A stretch of DNA of 64,000 bases from positions 6,472,026 to 6,536,025 of the forward strand of contig JAAHII010000001.1 in NCBI GenBank assembly GCA_010671905.1. Direction: 5' to 3'. This document shows, in pieces, positions 17,249 to 26,601 of this stretch. A model generated the notes under the pieces. That model saw nothing but the letters and a program-made list of their open reading frames with translations, made no database searches and was not told the DNA's origin. Position 1 is the stretch's first letter. Every line of letters starts with the position of its first letter. The stretch is from Leptolyngbya sp. SIOISBB (lineage in GTDB: Bacteria; Cyanobacteriota; Cyanobacteriia; Phormidesmidales; Phormidesmidaceae). The position numbers and the translations under genes were made by a program.

Positions 17249-18788
17249 GCTCACCAACTCATGCACCGGGGGAGCCGACATCGCCGAGATCGCAGTTTGC
17301 CAGGTGACATTGCGAACCACTGGGGTTGTGTTCGGCATCCTGGCCACCATCCCGGCGGCAGTGGGTTCACTCCAACGCACGAGCCAACTGGGCTGTATGC
17401 CCAGGAATAAAATGAGCGCGGCTAATACCCAAGCCGGAAAGCGCTCAATAAACTCAACCTTAGGGAAGTAGGCAATGTCGTTGTCCAGCTTGCCAAAGCA
17501 GGTGCGGTTCAACAGAATGACGAAATACACTGCCGTCAAACCCGTACCGATAACACATAACAAGGTGGGTAAGGGATACTTAGCGTAGCTACCTTGAAAC
17601 ACGAGGAACTCAGTTACGAAGCCGACTAGGCCGGGAATGCCAGCACTCGCCATGCCCCCTAATACCAGCATGGCACTCGTCATGGGTAAACCCCGAATGG
17701 GGTTCATCAACCCATTCAGCACGTCTAGTTCACGGGTACCCACTTTCGCTTCCACGACCCCCACCAGGTGAAACAGAATCGCCAGAATTAAGCCGTGTGA
17801 AACCATTTGGCTCACCGCTCCGGTCAACGCCAAGTCGGTCATCGCCGCTCCGCCCAGCAAAATGTAGCCCATATGGCCAATGGAGCTATATGCCACCATC
17901 CGTTTGATGTCTTTTTGAGCGATCGCCGTAATCGCCCCGTATAACACGCTAATGGCGGCCCAAACTGCCAGGTAAGGAGACAACACTGACCAAGCCTCCG
18001 GAAACATGCCCAACCCAAACCGGAAGAGGCCATAAGTCCCCAACTTCGCCAAAACGCCGCCCAAAAATCATAGCGACTGGGGTCGACGACGCCACGTAAG
18101 TATCGGGTAACCAAGTGTGAAAGGGGACCAAAGGAATCTTGATACCAAAAGCCACCAACAGCATCCCGAGCAAAATAATTTGCCCGGTCAGCGGCAACGT
18201 TTGCCCCAAAGCTGGCGTGTAAGCAAAGTCACTACGCTCTGACAACCATACTGTCGCCAAAAAAGCCGCGAGCATCAGCGCTCCCGACACTGCGGTATAC
18301 AGCAGAAACTTGGTGGCGGCGTAGGTGCGCTTTTCGCCGCCCCAAATCGCCACTAGCAAATACAAAGGGACCAGCTCAATCTCATAGAGCAGGAAGAAGA
18401 GCAGCAGATTTTGGGCTAAAAATGCGCCAGCGACGCCGCCGCTGACCAACAGCATCAGCGCATAAAACAGCTTGGGCCGCTCAATATCGGTTTGGCAACT
18501 CCAAAGTGCAATCCAGGTGATGAGTGTATTGAGCGCCACCATTAACAGTGACAGACCGTCCATCCCGAGGTCGTAGTTAAGACCCAACAGGGGTAGCCAG
18601 GACCAAAACTCGCGAAATTGGAAGCCAGGGTTGCTCAGGTCAAACTGCGTGAACAGCCAGATCGTCCAGAGTCCGCTGAAACCGGCGATCGCTAAGGCCA
18701 GCGATCGCGCTTGACGAGCCGATACCTGTGGCAAAAAGGCAATGGGTAGGGCACCAATAATGGGGAGCCAGATTAAAACACTCAGCAT
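17231..18788 (-). pseudogene. ndhD3: ndhD3, NDH-1MS proton-pumping subunit, with a +1 frameshift
   Basis: Two overlapping minus-strand frames together cover a full NdhD. The first (18788 downward) runs MLSVLIWLPIIGALPI through PFHTWLPDTYVASSTPVAM. The second begins at GGVLAKLGTYGLFRFGLGMF and runs to 17231. The break is at ATGATTTTTGGGCGG: with four T instead of five the protein reads MILGGVLAKLGTYG in one frame. The extra T is in the A5 run at 18063-18067 of the plus strand. NdhD3 is a Mrp-antiporter-like membrane subunit forming, with NdhF3, the distal proton channel on which CupA sits. The defect is either a sequence error or a recent inactivation. All other parts look intact. Confidence 0.88.
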
Positions 18789-18863
18789 GGTTTTAGGGTC
18801 AGTAAACGTGAGCGAAGGAAAACATCGAAGTTCATCACAGCCATCCAGTTCCAGACAGGAGAG

Positions 18864-20729
18864 CTAAGGATTAGCGAAAACAGCCGTAAAAATGCCCGGT
18901 AGATACTGCCAGCTCATGATGACGCTGATGACAGCGACACAAAAAGTGATGGTGAGGGCGTAGAACTGTAGCCGACCGCTGTTGTTGTATTTCAACGCCT
19001 CGCCACTGAAGACCGAAGCGAGCCCTACGAAATTGACAAAGCCGTCAACCAGATAGCGATCGAGCCAATCAGTCAACTTGGACAGCAGGTCAACACTCAA
19101 AACCACGCTAGAACGATAGAGTCGCGGTGTATAAAAGTCGAAGGCCAGAAGATTTTGCACTGTACTCGGTATGAGCTTTTCTGGCGTGGCGACTCGCCGC
19201 CCGACGTAGAGTACTGCTCCCACGGCAAAGCCCAAAAGACTCGACCAAATCAGCGCGACTCCCATGTCTTTACTTAGCGTGGCCCAGCTAGGCAGGAGTC
19301 CCAAAGCACTCAGGATCAAAGGCAGGTGTAGCGTAAAGCCGACCCCGATAGTCATGGGCAGAACCATGAGCCAAATCGGTTCCGGAGAACGAATGGTCAT
19401 TTGATTAGGGTCACCGGCAAAAATCAGGCCAAACACCCGAGCTAAGCCAAAGGCTACAATCCAGTTCACCGCTAAAACGATCGCCAAGAGGACAATCTGC
19501 TGACTTTCCCACAGACCTGTAACCAGCTTCAGCAGTGACCAAAAGCCCCCTAGCGGTGGCAGCGCGACCAAGCCAAATGAGCCCACCAAAAAGGCCACCC
19601 CTGTTACCGGTCGACGGCCCCATAAGCCCCCCATTTGAGAAACATCTTGAGTGATGACCCCGAGAATAATCGAACCGGCCCCCATCACCAGTACCGCCAT
19701 CGCTAATGCATAAGTCATGACTAGCAGTAAGGCCGCTTCCGGTTGCTGAGCACCAATCGCGATAAACACTAGCCCCATATAAGTGCTAGCCAGGTAAGAG
19801 AGCACCCGCTTTAAGTCAACTTGAGCGGCGGAGATCAAAGCCCCACCCAACGCCGTAATCGAACCGATCGCCGCCGTCACCATTAACGCCGTAGACGATA
19901 AAGCCAGCACCGGTTCTAACTTAAAGAGCACCCAAGCCCCCGTCGCGACCACCACGGCATTCCGCAAAATCGTGCTCGGCAACGGTCCTTCCATCGCCTC
20001 GTCTAGCCACAAGTGCAGAGGAAACTGAGCACACTTACTCATGGGCCCTGCAATCAACCCGACTCCCAGTAAAGCCATAAGCGTTGGGTCAACTTCAGCT
20101 GTCTGAGCCCAGACTGCCAGCTCTCGAAAATCCCACGTGTGTGCTAATGGGTAAATGGCCAGCACTCCCATGAGCAGCACCAAGTCACCAACTCGCTTGG
20201 TTAAAAAGGCATCTCGTGCCCCCGTCACAACCAGCGACTGGTTGTACCAAAAGCCCACGAGTAAGTAAGTACCCAGCGTCAACAATTCGAGCAAGAAGTA
20301 ACTAAAGAACAGGGAGTTGCAGAGAACCAAAGCGCACATCCCTGCCTCAAAAACGGCCATGAAGGCAAAAAAGCGCCCCCAGCCCCAATCCATTTCCAAA
20401 TAACCGACGGCATAGATCTGAGCTAATAGATTCAGTCCGGTAATGAGAATGCAGGCCCCAACCGTGATTGCCGAAACTTCTAACGGAATGGTCAGATTGA
20501 GGTCTGCCACCTGTAACCACGGCACAAAGAAAAACTGCTCGCTGGGTTTATCCAATAGCGACACAAAGGCCCAAACACTGTGGACGAAGGCCATCAATGT
20601 CATAAGAATATTGATATAACCCGCAGGGCGCGGCCCGGTACGACGAATGAAGGCCGGCGACCAAGGAATCGTTAGTAAAGTCCCAATTAGGGGATATACC
20701 GGAATTAGCCAACTCGTTTCGGTAATCAT
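18864..20729 (-). CDS. ndhF3: NdhF3, NDH-1MS subunit 5-like proton-pumping subunit
   Basis: The start was set at the ATG at 20729 (MITETSWLIPVYPLIGTLL), giving 621 residues, the usual length. The open frame extends 39 codons further with Cys/Arg-rich sequence that does not belong. Family marks are GRFFAFMAVFEAGMCALVL, TKRVGDLVLLMG, FPLHLWLDEAMEGPLPSTIL and DLKRVLSYLASTYMGL. NdhF3 carries the long C-terminal amphipathic helix region of complex I distal subunits. It works with NdhD3 and CupA in CO2 uptake on the thylakoid membrane. ndhD3 follows after 75 bp in the same direction. In many cyanobacteria a LysR regulator (NdhR/CcmR) gene lies nearby, but none is present in this window. Confidence 0.93.
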   Translation of the reverse strand: MITETSWLIPVYPLIGTLLTIPWSPAFIRRTGPRPAGYINILMTLMAFVHSVWAFVSLLDKPSEQFFFVPWLQVADLNLTIPLEVSAITVGACILITGLNLLAQIYAVGYLEMDWGWGRFFAFMAVFEAGMCALVLCNSLFFSYFLLELLTLGTYLLVGFWYNQSLVVTGARDAFLTKRVGDLVLLMGVLAIYPLAHTWDFRELAVWAQTAEVDPTLMALLGVGLIAGPMSKCAQFPLHLWLDEAMEGPLPSTILRNAVVVATGAWVLFKLEPVLALSSTALMVTAAIGSITALGGALISAAQVDLKRVLSYLASTYMGLVFIAIGAQQPEAALLLVMTYALAMAVLVMGAGSIILGVITQDVSQMGGLWGRRPVTGVAFLVGSFGLVALPPLGGFWSLLKLVTGLWESQQIVLLAIVLAVNWIVAFGLARVFGLIFAGDPNQMTIRSPEPIWLMVLPMTIGVGFTLHLPLILSALGLLPSWATLSKDMGVALIWSSLLGFAVGAVLYVGRRVATPEKLIPSTVQNLLAFDFYTPRLYRSSVVLSVDLLSKLTDWLDRYLVDGFVNFVGLASVFSGEALKYNNSGRLQFYALTITFCVAVISVIMSWQYLPGIFTAVFANP

Positions 20730-21540
20730 GGATGGTCTTGACGTAGTGTCAGCGGGTGAGTAACAGCGCTTGTCGCAACCTCTTTCGGCTGAATTGCTGA
20801 GCACACAACTCAGTGCCGTGACCAGTAGCCGACTTGCCCAAAACAAGTCGAGTCAAAGCAAATCGATGTCAGCCCTTATTTGATTGAGATAAGCCTATAT
20901 GTGCCTCAGTGTAGAGGCTCTCAGGTCAGTTCGTCTAGGGGTTTATTGACTCAAGCCAATTTATGATTCGGTTCTCATTGATAAAAATCGATAATGACTA
21001 AATCTTTGTTTAAGGTTCTTAGCCCTGTTGTCAGCGCGGTGGAGATTTGAGCCAAACTGAATTGGGCCGTGGAGGTGCAGGTCGACTCTACTGCTTCCTA
21101 CTGTAGCCAGCCTCACACAGTCTCGACTTCCCTGAGCTACGCACCCAAAAGCTCGATGTTCCTCTTAAAACTTAGAAGCACCGAATGACAGTATCGATAG
21201 GCAGATTAAGGCACTCAGTAAATACTTTCTTATTGCCATGAGACCCACATTTGTCGATATTGTGACTAGTCCTCAAGCAAACTCAGCAGCCCTCAAAGCG
21301 GCTAGAGACTCAACAGAGTGCAGACCCAAATGGAGTCTATCAAGGTCAATTTTGTGTTTATGGCAGCGCCTCTACAATATGTGGGCTAGCGCTCCGGCCA
21401 CAGGAACGTGAAGCACATGCAAGAATTAGGGCGTTGCTGAATCGAAGTATGGCTCTATCTGAATTAGAAGCCAGATTTCTACCAAATTGATCGCGAGCTT
21501 AAACCAGATTCTGAAATCACCAACCTGGCCGTGAAGGTCA
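20730..21540. other. long promoter region upstream of ndhF3
   Basis: About 810 bp contain no supported gene. On the minus strand the segment around 20976-20998 contains TCAATG about 250 bp from the ndhF3 start. It resembles one half of the NdhR operator, but the second half is poor. At 21429 the string GGGCGTTGCTGAATC resembles the terminal repeats of IS5-type elements, a possible IS scar. Both assignments are weak. Confidence 0.35.
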
Positions 21541-22251
21541 TTAAGTAGACGCCACTACGCTGGCTGGCGGCTCAAATTTGTAACCTACGCCGCGCACCGT
21601 TTGAATCATGGCCGGTTGAGTCGTATCAATTTCGATCTTTTTACGAATTTGGCCGATGTGGACATCAACGACTCGCTGGTCACCCACATATTCATAGTCC
21701 CAGACTTTTTGAATAAGTTCGGCACGCCGCCAGACTCGCCCCGGATGGCTCGCCAAAAAGTGCAACAGGTCGAACTCTAGCGCGGTCAACGGCACAATTT
21801 CTTGGGCCAGGGTGACCTCCCGACGGACGGGGTCAATTTCTAAGCTATTGAAGCTGAGGCACTGTTGTTCAGCTGTCGTCACGGGCCGCTGGCGCTTGAG
21901 AATTGCCCCAACCCGCACCTCTAACTCACCCAAACTGAAGGGTTTGGTGAGATAATCATCAGCGCCCTCGCTAAATCCACGAATCTTATCCGCTTCATCG
22001 CTGCGGCTTGTCAGCATCAACACAAAAACACCGGTGCGAGTCTGCATTTCTTTGCAGAGGTCATACCCATTGGCGTCAGGCAAGTTGACGTCTAGGACAA
22101 CTAAGTCTGGATTGAGTTGTTCAAAAATTGCCAAGGCATTTTTGCCGTTTTCAGCAGATTCAACTTCATAGTTCTGCTTTGACAAAAAGCGATAGACCAG
22201 ATTACGAACAGCAGGGTCATCATCAACGACAAGAATCTTGGCAGTGGCCAT
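21541..22251 (-). CDS. OmpR/PhoB-type response regulator
   Basis: This 236-residue protein has a receiver domain (acidic pair Asp11/Asp12, phospho-acceptor Asp54 in VVLDVNLPDANGYDLC, Lys in DDYLTKPF). A winged-helix DNA-binding domain follows (LTALEFDLLHFLASHPGRVWRRAELIQKVW, VVDVHIGQIRKKIE, QTVRGVGYKF). It would regulate transcription after phosphorylation by a histidine kinase. No kinase gene is adjacent, so it is an orphan regulator here. It is not RpaA or RpaB as far as I remember those sequences. Its target genes are unknown. Confidence 0.9.
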   Translation of the reverse strand: MATAKILVVDDDPAVRNLVYRFLSKQNYEVESAENGKNALAIFEQLNPDLVVLDVNLPDANGYDLCKEMQTRTGVFVLMLTSRSDEADKIRGFSEGADDYLTKPFSLGELEVRVGAILKRQRPVTTAEQQCLSFNSLEIDPVRREVTLAQEIVPLTALEFDLLHFLASHPGRVWRRAELIQKVWDYEYVGDQRVVDVHIGQIRKKIEIDTTQPAMIQTVRGVGYKFEPPASVVAST

Positions 22252-22684
22252 GGTGCAAATGTCTTACCAAAACAACACAGGGGGCAGATTGCTTAACATT
22301 AGACCGAGCTGACTCAAAACTAGGAGTCTTCGGCAACGTTTCTTCAGAATCTCTTCTCTCAGGGAACACCGGTAATTCAGTAGAACGTGATCTACCACTT
22401 ACCAAGCTACATAGTACTTCTTGTAAAGTATTGATGAAACCCGGTTCGGCTAGATACTAATTCGGTTGACTCCTTATGAAGAGTACCCATTCCCGTTTAA
22501 TCTTCTTCATTCTGTCAAACAAGATTCCGTATAGTGGACTTAGATTCCGTATAGTGGGCTTAGTATAGTTAGGCAGTTGGCCACATAGACAGTGACTAGG
22601 GTTTACTTGCTTCAGGTTTGCTGGAGATCGGCTATGTCGCTTTGTTAAGTGAGTAGATGCGCTGAGCTACTAAAAGAGATGTCG
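22252..22684. other. divergent promoter region between the regulator and the CPP1-like gene
   Basis: About 430 bp separate two divergent genes. The region is AT-rich near both ends and includes the 20-bp tandem repeat annotated separately at 22522-22561. No coding sequence is supported. Confidence 0.45.
22522..22561 (+). repeat. 20-bp tandem direct repeat (two copies)
   Basis: AGATTCCGTATAGTGGACTT is followed immediately by AGATTCCGTATAGTGGGCTT (19 of 20 identical). Then comes AGTATAGTTAGG, which may be a third, degraded partial unit. It lies about 125-160 bp upstream of the CPP1-like gene, in a position suited to a regulator binding on two helix turns. Confidence 0.7.
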
Positions 22685-23305
22685 ATGAGTGACCAAAACT
22701 ACTACGATACGCTGGGGCTAGACGAAAACGCTTCCTTTGAAGAGATTCAGGAGGCCAAAGAGCGTCTAGTTACCGAGTGCGAAGACGATCGCAAACAAAA
22801 AGAGGCAATCGAGTCTGCCTACGATGCCATCTTGATGGAGCGTCTGCGACTACGTCAGGAAGGCAAAATTAAGGTGCCTGATCGGATCCGATTTGCAGAA
22901 GAAGTTCCTGAGAAGCCGCCTGCTCAATCGATGGCTTCAGACATTTCTAGACCCGCGTGGATGGAAAGCTTTCTCGATACTCCCGATCGCAACGATGTTT
23001 TGGTGCCGGCGGGGATCTTCGGCAGTTTAGCGATAGTGAGTTTAGCTGGCCCCTCTCTGGCATTGGCACTGGGGGTCGGGGTCGCTATTTATTTCTTAAA
23101 CCGTAAGGAATATCGTTTTTGGCGGGCGCTGCTTTTGACGATCGTGGGGCTGGTGGTAGGGCTTGCCTTGGGCATTTTGATTGGCGAAGCATTCGGGCCC
23201 CAAGCTGCAGCTATGTCGGGGGCAAGTGCTGATTTAGTGACTCAGCGAGTTGCGGCCATGGTCACCATGGTGATTTTGTGGTTGGTCACCAGCTTTTTGC
23301 GCTGA
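22685..23305 (+). CDS. CPP1-like DnaJ-related membrane protein
   Basis: The start was set at the ATG at 22685 because AAAAGAGAT precedes it at good spacing and MSDQNYYDTLGLDENASFEEIQ is the usual family opening. An upstream in-frame ATG at 22679 is also possible. The 206-residue protein has an N-terminal J-like domain without the HPD motif. Three hydrophobic helices follow from about residue 100 (VLVPAGIFGSLAIVSLAG, ALLLTIVGLVVGLALGI, MVTMVILWLVTSFL). In plants the relative CPP1 stabilises protochlorophyllide oxidoreductase. The role in cyanobacteria is less clear. A MITE-like repeat begins 32 bp behind the stop. Confidence 0.85.
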   Translation: MSDQNYYDTLGLDENASFEEIQEAKERLVTECEDDRKQKEAIESAYDAILMERLRLRQEGKIKVPDRIRFAEEVPEKPPAQSMASDISRPAWMESFLDTPDRNDVLVPAGIFGSLAIVSLAGPSLALALGVGVAIYFLNRKEYRFWRALLLTIVGLVVGLALGILIGEAFGPQAAAMSGASADLVTQRVAAMVTMVILWLVTSFLR

Positions 23306-23337
23306 CCCTGTCATGTTGCTTTCGCGCTCATGCATCA

Positions 23338-23463
23338 GGGCGCGTCATCTAATCTCAGAAATCTTTGGGGCGAAGCACACCCTAGCCCGCATTCACTCAG
23401 CAGGCTAGGGGCTGTCGTTCCGTTGCTGAAAGGATTTGGCCGCTAAATGATAGTAGGCCCTAG
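23338..23463 (+). repeat. MITE-like repeat, copy A
   Basis: It begins GGGCGCGTCATC and ends TAGGCCCTAG. It shares AGGCTAGGGGCTGTCGTTCC and AAAGGATTTGG with the copies at 35488, 37798 and 59789. It lies behind the CPP1-like gene in the same orientation as that gene. Unlike the other three copies it does not touch the stop codon and has no CTAG at its left edge. Confidence 0.8.
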
Positions 23464-23604
23464 CGCTACTCGTTCTCGAAGCACGGGTTTTCAACGATTA
23501 TGAGGCCCTTGACTACTTGAGCGGTTTGCCATTACCCAAACATTAGCTTCCAGAAAACCCTTAAAAAGGGCATCAACCTCTCCTAGAGACCATTTCCGCC
23601 TTTG

Positions 23605-23820
23605 TCAAAAAATCAGTAGATCGAGTTCGGTGTCGGTCAGCTCTTCCACGCCAACTAACCGAGTGCGCATAGCGAGATAGCGACGAGTGTAAATTTTGGA
23701 CTGCTTGAAACGGGGGTTAGGTAACCCAACTTGGGCATCGGCTTCGGCGTAGGCTTCGAGATATTCTGGTGCGATCGCCCCTTGACGGCGAGGCAAAGGC
23801 ATATCCTGAGAAACGGTCAT
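23605..23820 (-). CDS. 71-residue hypothetical protein
   Basis: The frame (MTVSQDMPLPRRQGAIAPEY to the acidic end ELTDTELDLLIF) is basic in the middle (RFKQSKIYTRRYLAMRTRL) and has a normal composition with a GCGATCGC site inside. I do not recognise a family. It is soluble, with no membrane segment. It stands alone in about 900 bp without other genes, and coding status is inferred from composition only. Confidence 0.5.
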   Translation of the reverse strand: MTVSQDMPLPRRQGAIAPEYLEAYAEADAQVGLPNPRFKQSKIYTRRYLAMRTRLVGVEELTDTELDLLIF

Positions 23821-24238
23821 AGACTACCAAAATTATGTATCTTCGACGTTCACGATACTGACCCCCTCCCAAACAACCCTGGAATTTTCGGAATGCTTAA
23901 GGTGTGGCTGGTTCTTCGTAACATCTGTTCGCTAATCCCATGCCTGCGGTGGCAGGGGCATCGATTCGCTGGCTGCTGGCCAAAATGTTGAGAGCGTCGG
24001 GGGCAGAATACCGGAATATAGCTTTGGGAGCAGGGATATTTTTCCATGGCACACACAACTATAAAAAGCTGGCTACTGGGTCAATCGGTGTCAGTGGTAG
24101 CGATTCATCGCGGCTTAGCCACCAGCACAGAAGCACTGAGTCTGGAGACGGTCTAACAAAGTTGCAGTGAACTGTTGTTAGCGGCCATAAGCTGTCAATA
24201 TGATGAGCGTATCTTTTGCTTGCTAAGGGGTTCTCCTA
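23821..24238. other. gene-free stretch
   Basis: About 420 bp lie between the divergent 71-residue protein and the DUF302 gene. Open frames on both strands (for example 23850-24056 minus and 23940-24170 plus) have no recognisable content. ndhL often precedes DUF3007 and trpA in cyanobacteria. I looked for it here and did not find it. Confidence 0.4.
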
Positions 24239-24736
24239 ATGAATGGATGGAAAACTTTTCTGGCGCTCGTGGTTGTCGTTGGACTGTTGATCGTTGCGGT
24301 CACGACCATCAATTCTCCAGCTCCGGCTCAATCTCCTGGTCTGGAAACCGGTCTCATTCAAGTGCGTAGCGAGTTTACCGTTGAGGAAACGAGCGATCGC
24401 CTAGCGGCTCTACTAGAAGAGCGTCGTTTGAATGTGTTTGCACAGGTCGACCATGCTCAAAATGCGGCCACTGTCGGCAAGGAACTTCGCCCAACGGAGC
24501 TGTTCATTTTTGGGAATCCGGCGGTCGGGACACCGCTAATGCAGTGTAATCAGTCAGTTGCGATCGACTTGCCCCAAAAGATGCTGATCTGGCAAGCTGA
24601 CGACGATCAAGTTTGGCTGGCTTACAACGATCCAGACTATTTGATGGCACGACACGACTTAGCAAGCTGCGAGCCAGTGATTGATCGCATTAGTCAAGTT
24701 CTAGAAGATATTGCTCACCGGGCAACGCAGGAGTAG
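24239..24736 (+). CDS. exported DUF302 protein
   Basis: This 165-residue protein has a signal peptide (WKTFLALVVVVGLLIVAVTT, cleavage near PAPA-Q). A DUF302 domain follows (FTVEETSDRLAALLEERRLNVFAQVDH, RPTELFIFGNPAVGTPLM, LIWQADDDQVWLAYNDPDYLM). DUF302 proteins are small alpha/beta domains of unknown function, often periplasmic. AAGGGG lies 11 bases in front of the ATG and supports this start. It precedes the DUF3007 gene in the same direction with about 95 bp between. Confidence 0.88.
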   Translation: MNGWKTFLALVVVVGLLIVAVTTINSPAPAQSPGLETGLIQVRSEFTVEETSDRLAALLEERRLNVFAQVDHAQNAATVGKELRPTELFIFGNPAVGTPLMQCNQSVAIDLPQKMLIWQADDDQVWLAYNDPDYLMARHDLASCEPVIDRISQVLEDIAHRATQE

Positions 24737-24832
24737 CGGCGTAGACGAGTGTGAGATCGGTATGCCACCGGGAACCGGCTGAACTTGCCCTAAACCCTTA
24801 AAATGCTAAGGGCGATCGCACGGATTCACAGT

Positions 24833-25168
24833 ATGCGCAGAATCGACGTTATTGGCATTGGGCTCGGAGTATTTTTGCTCGGCGGCGGCCTCTACTTGGG
24901 GTTCCGTCTAGCTGGGTTGGACGGTCTTTCGGCGGGGGTGTGGAGCCAGGTGATTTTTGTGGCGGGGCTGCTGGGTTGGGTCGCCACCTATTTATTTCGC
25001 GTAGTCAACAGTGATATGACCTACGGCCAACAGCTCAGAGACTATGAAGACGCGGTTTTGCAAAAGCGGTTAGACGAGATGACGCCGGAACAGCTAGCGG
25101 AGCTAGAAGCCAAACTGGCGGCGGATGAATCAGCCGAACAGGAAGCGACTTCCCCCTCGTCTGACTAG
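24833..25168 (+). CDS. DUF3007 membrane protein
   Basis: The start was set at ATG 24833 (MRRIDVIGIGLGVFLLGGGL), giving 111 residues. Upstream codons belong to a spurious extension across a GCGATCGC site. Two hydrophobic helices (VIGIGLGVFLLGGGLYLGF and WSQVIFVAGLLGWVATYLF) are followed by DMTYGQQLRDYEDAVLQKRL and an acidic tail. This is the cyanobacterial/plastid family DUF3007. Its gene usually lies directly upstream of trpA, as here (82 bp), and often behind ndhL, which is missing. A thylakoid location is likely but not shown. Confidence 0.87.
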   Translation: MRRIDVIGIGLGVFLLGGGLYLGFRLAGLDGLSAGVWSQVIFVAGLLGWVATYLFRVVNSDMTYGQQLRDYEDAVLQKRLDEMTPEQLAELEAKLAADESAEQEATSPSSD

Positions 25169-25249
25169 GCACCGGTAGACGAGGGCCCCGTCTTGTCTTA
25201 GATTGCTGTATGGATTAGTCATTCGGTCTAGCATTTAGAGGATCAGGTT

Positions 25250-26053
25250 ATGAAGTCGGTTTCTGAGCAGTTTCAGGCACTCCGCGATCGCCAGCAATGT
25301 GCTCTGATCCCCTTTGTGACAGCAGGTGATCCGGACTTAGCAACCACGGCGACGGCCCTCAAGACCTTAGATCGCAATGGCGCTGACTTTTTGGAGTTGG
25401 GCGTGCCCTATTCTGATCCGTTGGCTGATGGCCCCGTAATTCAGGCAGCAGCAACCCGTGCCCTGCAAAAAGACACCACCCTCGACGATGTGTTGGCACT
25501 CGTCAAGACGGTGTCGCCCGAGTTGCAAGCGCCAATTATTCTTTTCACTTACTACAACCCCATCTTGAATCGGGGGATTGACACCTTCTTCCAAGACATT
25601 GCGGCAGCGGGTGCCAAAGGATTGGTCGTGCCAGACTTGCCGTTAGAGGAGGTGAGCAGTGTTCTTGAGGCCGCGACCCAGCAGGGGATTGAAGTAATTT
25701 TGCTGGTAGCTCCGACCAGCCCCAAAGAACGTATTCAGGCGATCGCCGAAAAGTCTCAAGGGTTTATTTATCTCGTGAGCGTGACTGGCGTAACGGGCAT
25801 GCGCACCGAGATTCAAAGTCGGGTGAAAGAACTTCTAGAAGAACTGCACAGCATCACGGATAAGCCAGTCGCAGTTGGTTTTGGGGTTTCTCAAGCAGAA
25901 CAAGCTGCACAACTGCGGACCTGGGGGGCGGATGGCGTTGTGGTCGGTAGTGCTTTTGTTAAACGCTTGGCTAATAGCGAAGATCCGAAAGCGGGATTAA
26001 CTGCACTCGAACATTTTTGTACAGAGTTGGATCAAGCAGTCAAAGGGGCTTAA
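25250..26053 (+). CDS. trpA: tryptophan synthase alpha subunit
   Basis: The 267-residue TIM barrel has the catalytic Glu49 and Asp60 (in [17 protein letters not shown]), [11 protein letters not shown], and the phosphate-binding end [12 protein letters not shown] and [12 protein letters not shown]. TrpA cleaves indole-3-glycerol phosphate and passes indole through a tunnel to TrpB. The trpB gene is not in the window, so the alpha subunit is encoded apart from it. The start at ATG 25250 follows AGAGGATCAGGTT. The length is typical. Confidence 0.97.
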   Translation: MKSVSEQFQALRDRQQCALIPFVTAGDPDLATTATALKTLDRNGADFLELGVPYSDPLADGPVIQAAATRALQKDTTLDDVLALVKTVSPELQAPIILFTYYNPILNRGIDTFFQDIAAAGAKGLVVPDLPLEEVSSVLEAATQQGIEVILLVAPTSPKERIQAIAEKSQGFIYLVSVTGVTGMRTEIQSRVKELLEELHSITDKPVAVGFGVSQAEQAAQLRTWGADGVVVGSAFVKRLANSEDPKAGLTALEHFCTELDQAVKGA

Positions 26054-26185
26054 GCGACCAGAAGTCCATCGATACCCCACACAGTAGATTGAGGATTCAG
26101 CGAGGTAGGGTTATTGGCAGTGCATCTAGGCGAGCTAAATTGTGCTCACTTGCCTGAGATAAAATCCCTGACTCAAGGGTTAAGG

Positions 26186-26222
26186 GGCTGCTAGCGGTTT
26201 GCGACTAAACGCACTAGCAGCC
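26186..26222 (+). terminator. inverted repeat behind trpA
   Basis: GGCTGCTAG and CTAGCAGCC form a perfect 9-bp stem around a 19-base loop, about 130 bp behind trpA and 24 bp before the end of the facing gene. No T-run follows on the plus strand. It is a candidate transcript end for convergent genes. Confidence 0.4.
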
Positions 26223-26245
26223 ACTGTCGTTGATGTATCAGGTTT

Positions 26246-26458
26246 TTAGGCCCTTTCCGACAGGTCTCTGAATCCTGAGTTTAGAGGCGGCGCATAATTC
26301 ACACTGGTGTAAAACCAACCCACGACGCGGTAACGATCTCCTCGTGGCCATTGCTCTATGGTGGGCAATGGCTTAGCTTGTTGAAATTCCAGCCATTCCT
26401 GCTCACGGGTATGTTGGCGCAACCTCATCGGATGTGAATCGGAAACCAACCTTTTCAT
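26246..26458 (-). CDS. 70-residue hypothetical protein
   Basis: The frame starts at ATG 26458 (MKRLVSDSHPMRLRQHTREQ) and ends RDLSERA. It is rich in Arg, Trp and Tyr (EWLEFQQAKPLPTIEQWPRG, VVGWFYTSVNYAPPL). It has no membrane helix or known motif. The composition is protein-like and it faces trpA tail to tail. I do not recognise the family. Confidence 0.5.
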   Translation of the reverse strand: MKRLVSDSHPMRLRQHTREQEWLEFQQAKPLPTIEQWPRGDRYRVVGWFYTSVNYAPPLNSGFRDLSERA

Positions 26459-26601
26459 TTTTCATTTCTATACTCTGAGAAAAAGCTCTATTTGAGGATG
26501 TCCGAAACAATCATTAAGTTCTAAGCCCATTATTTTTAAGTTAATGGATCCTACTTTGATATCTGCGCTATCGTAGGCCTGTTCCCTCGAAAATACTCAT
26601 T

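Noticed and set aside
23821-24238. ndhL upstream of DUF3007 and trpA
   Set aside because: This neighbour is common in cyanobacteria, but none of the frames here has the NdhL-type pair of helices.
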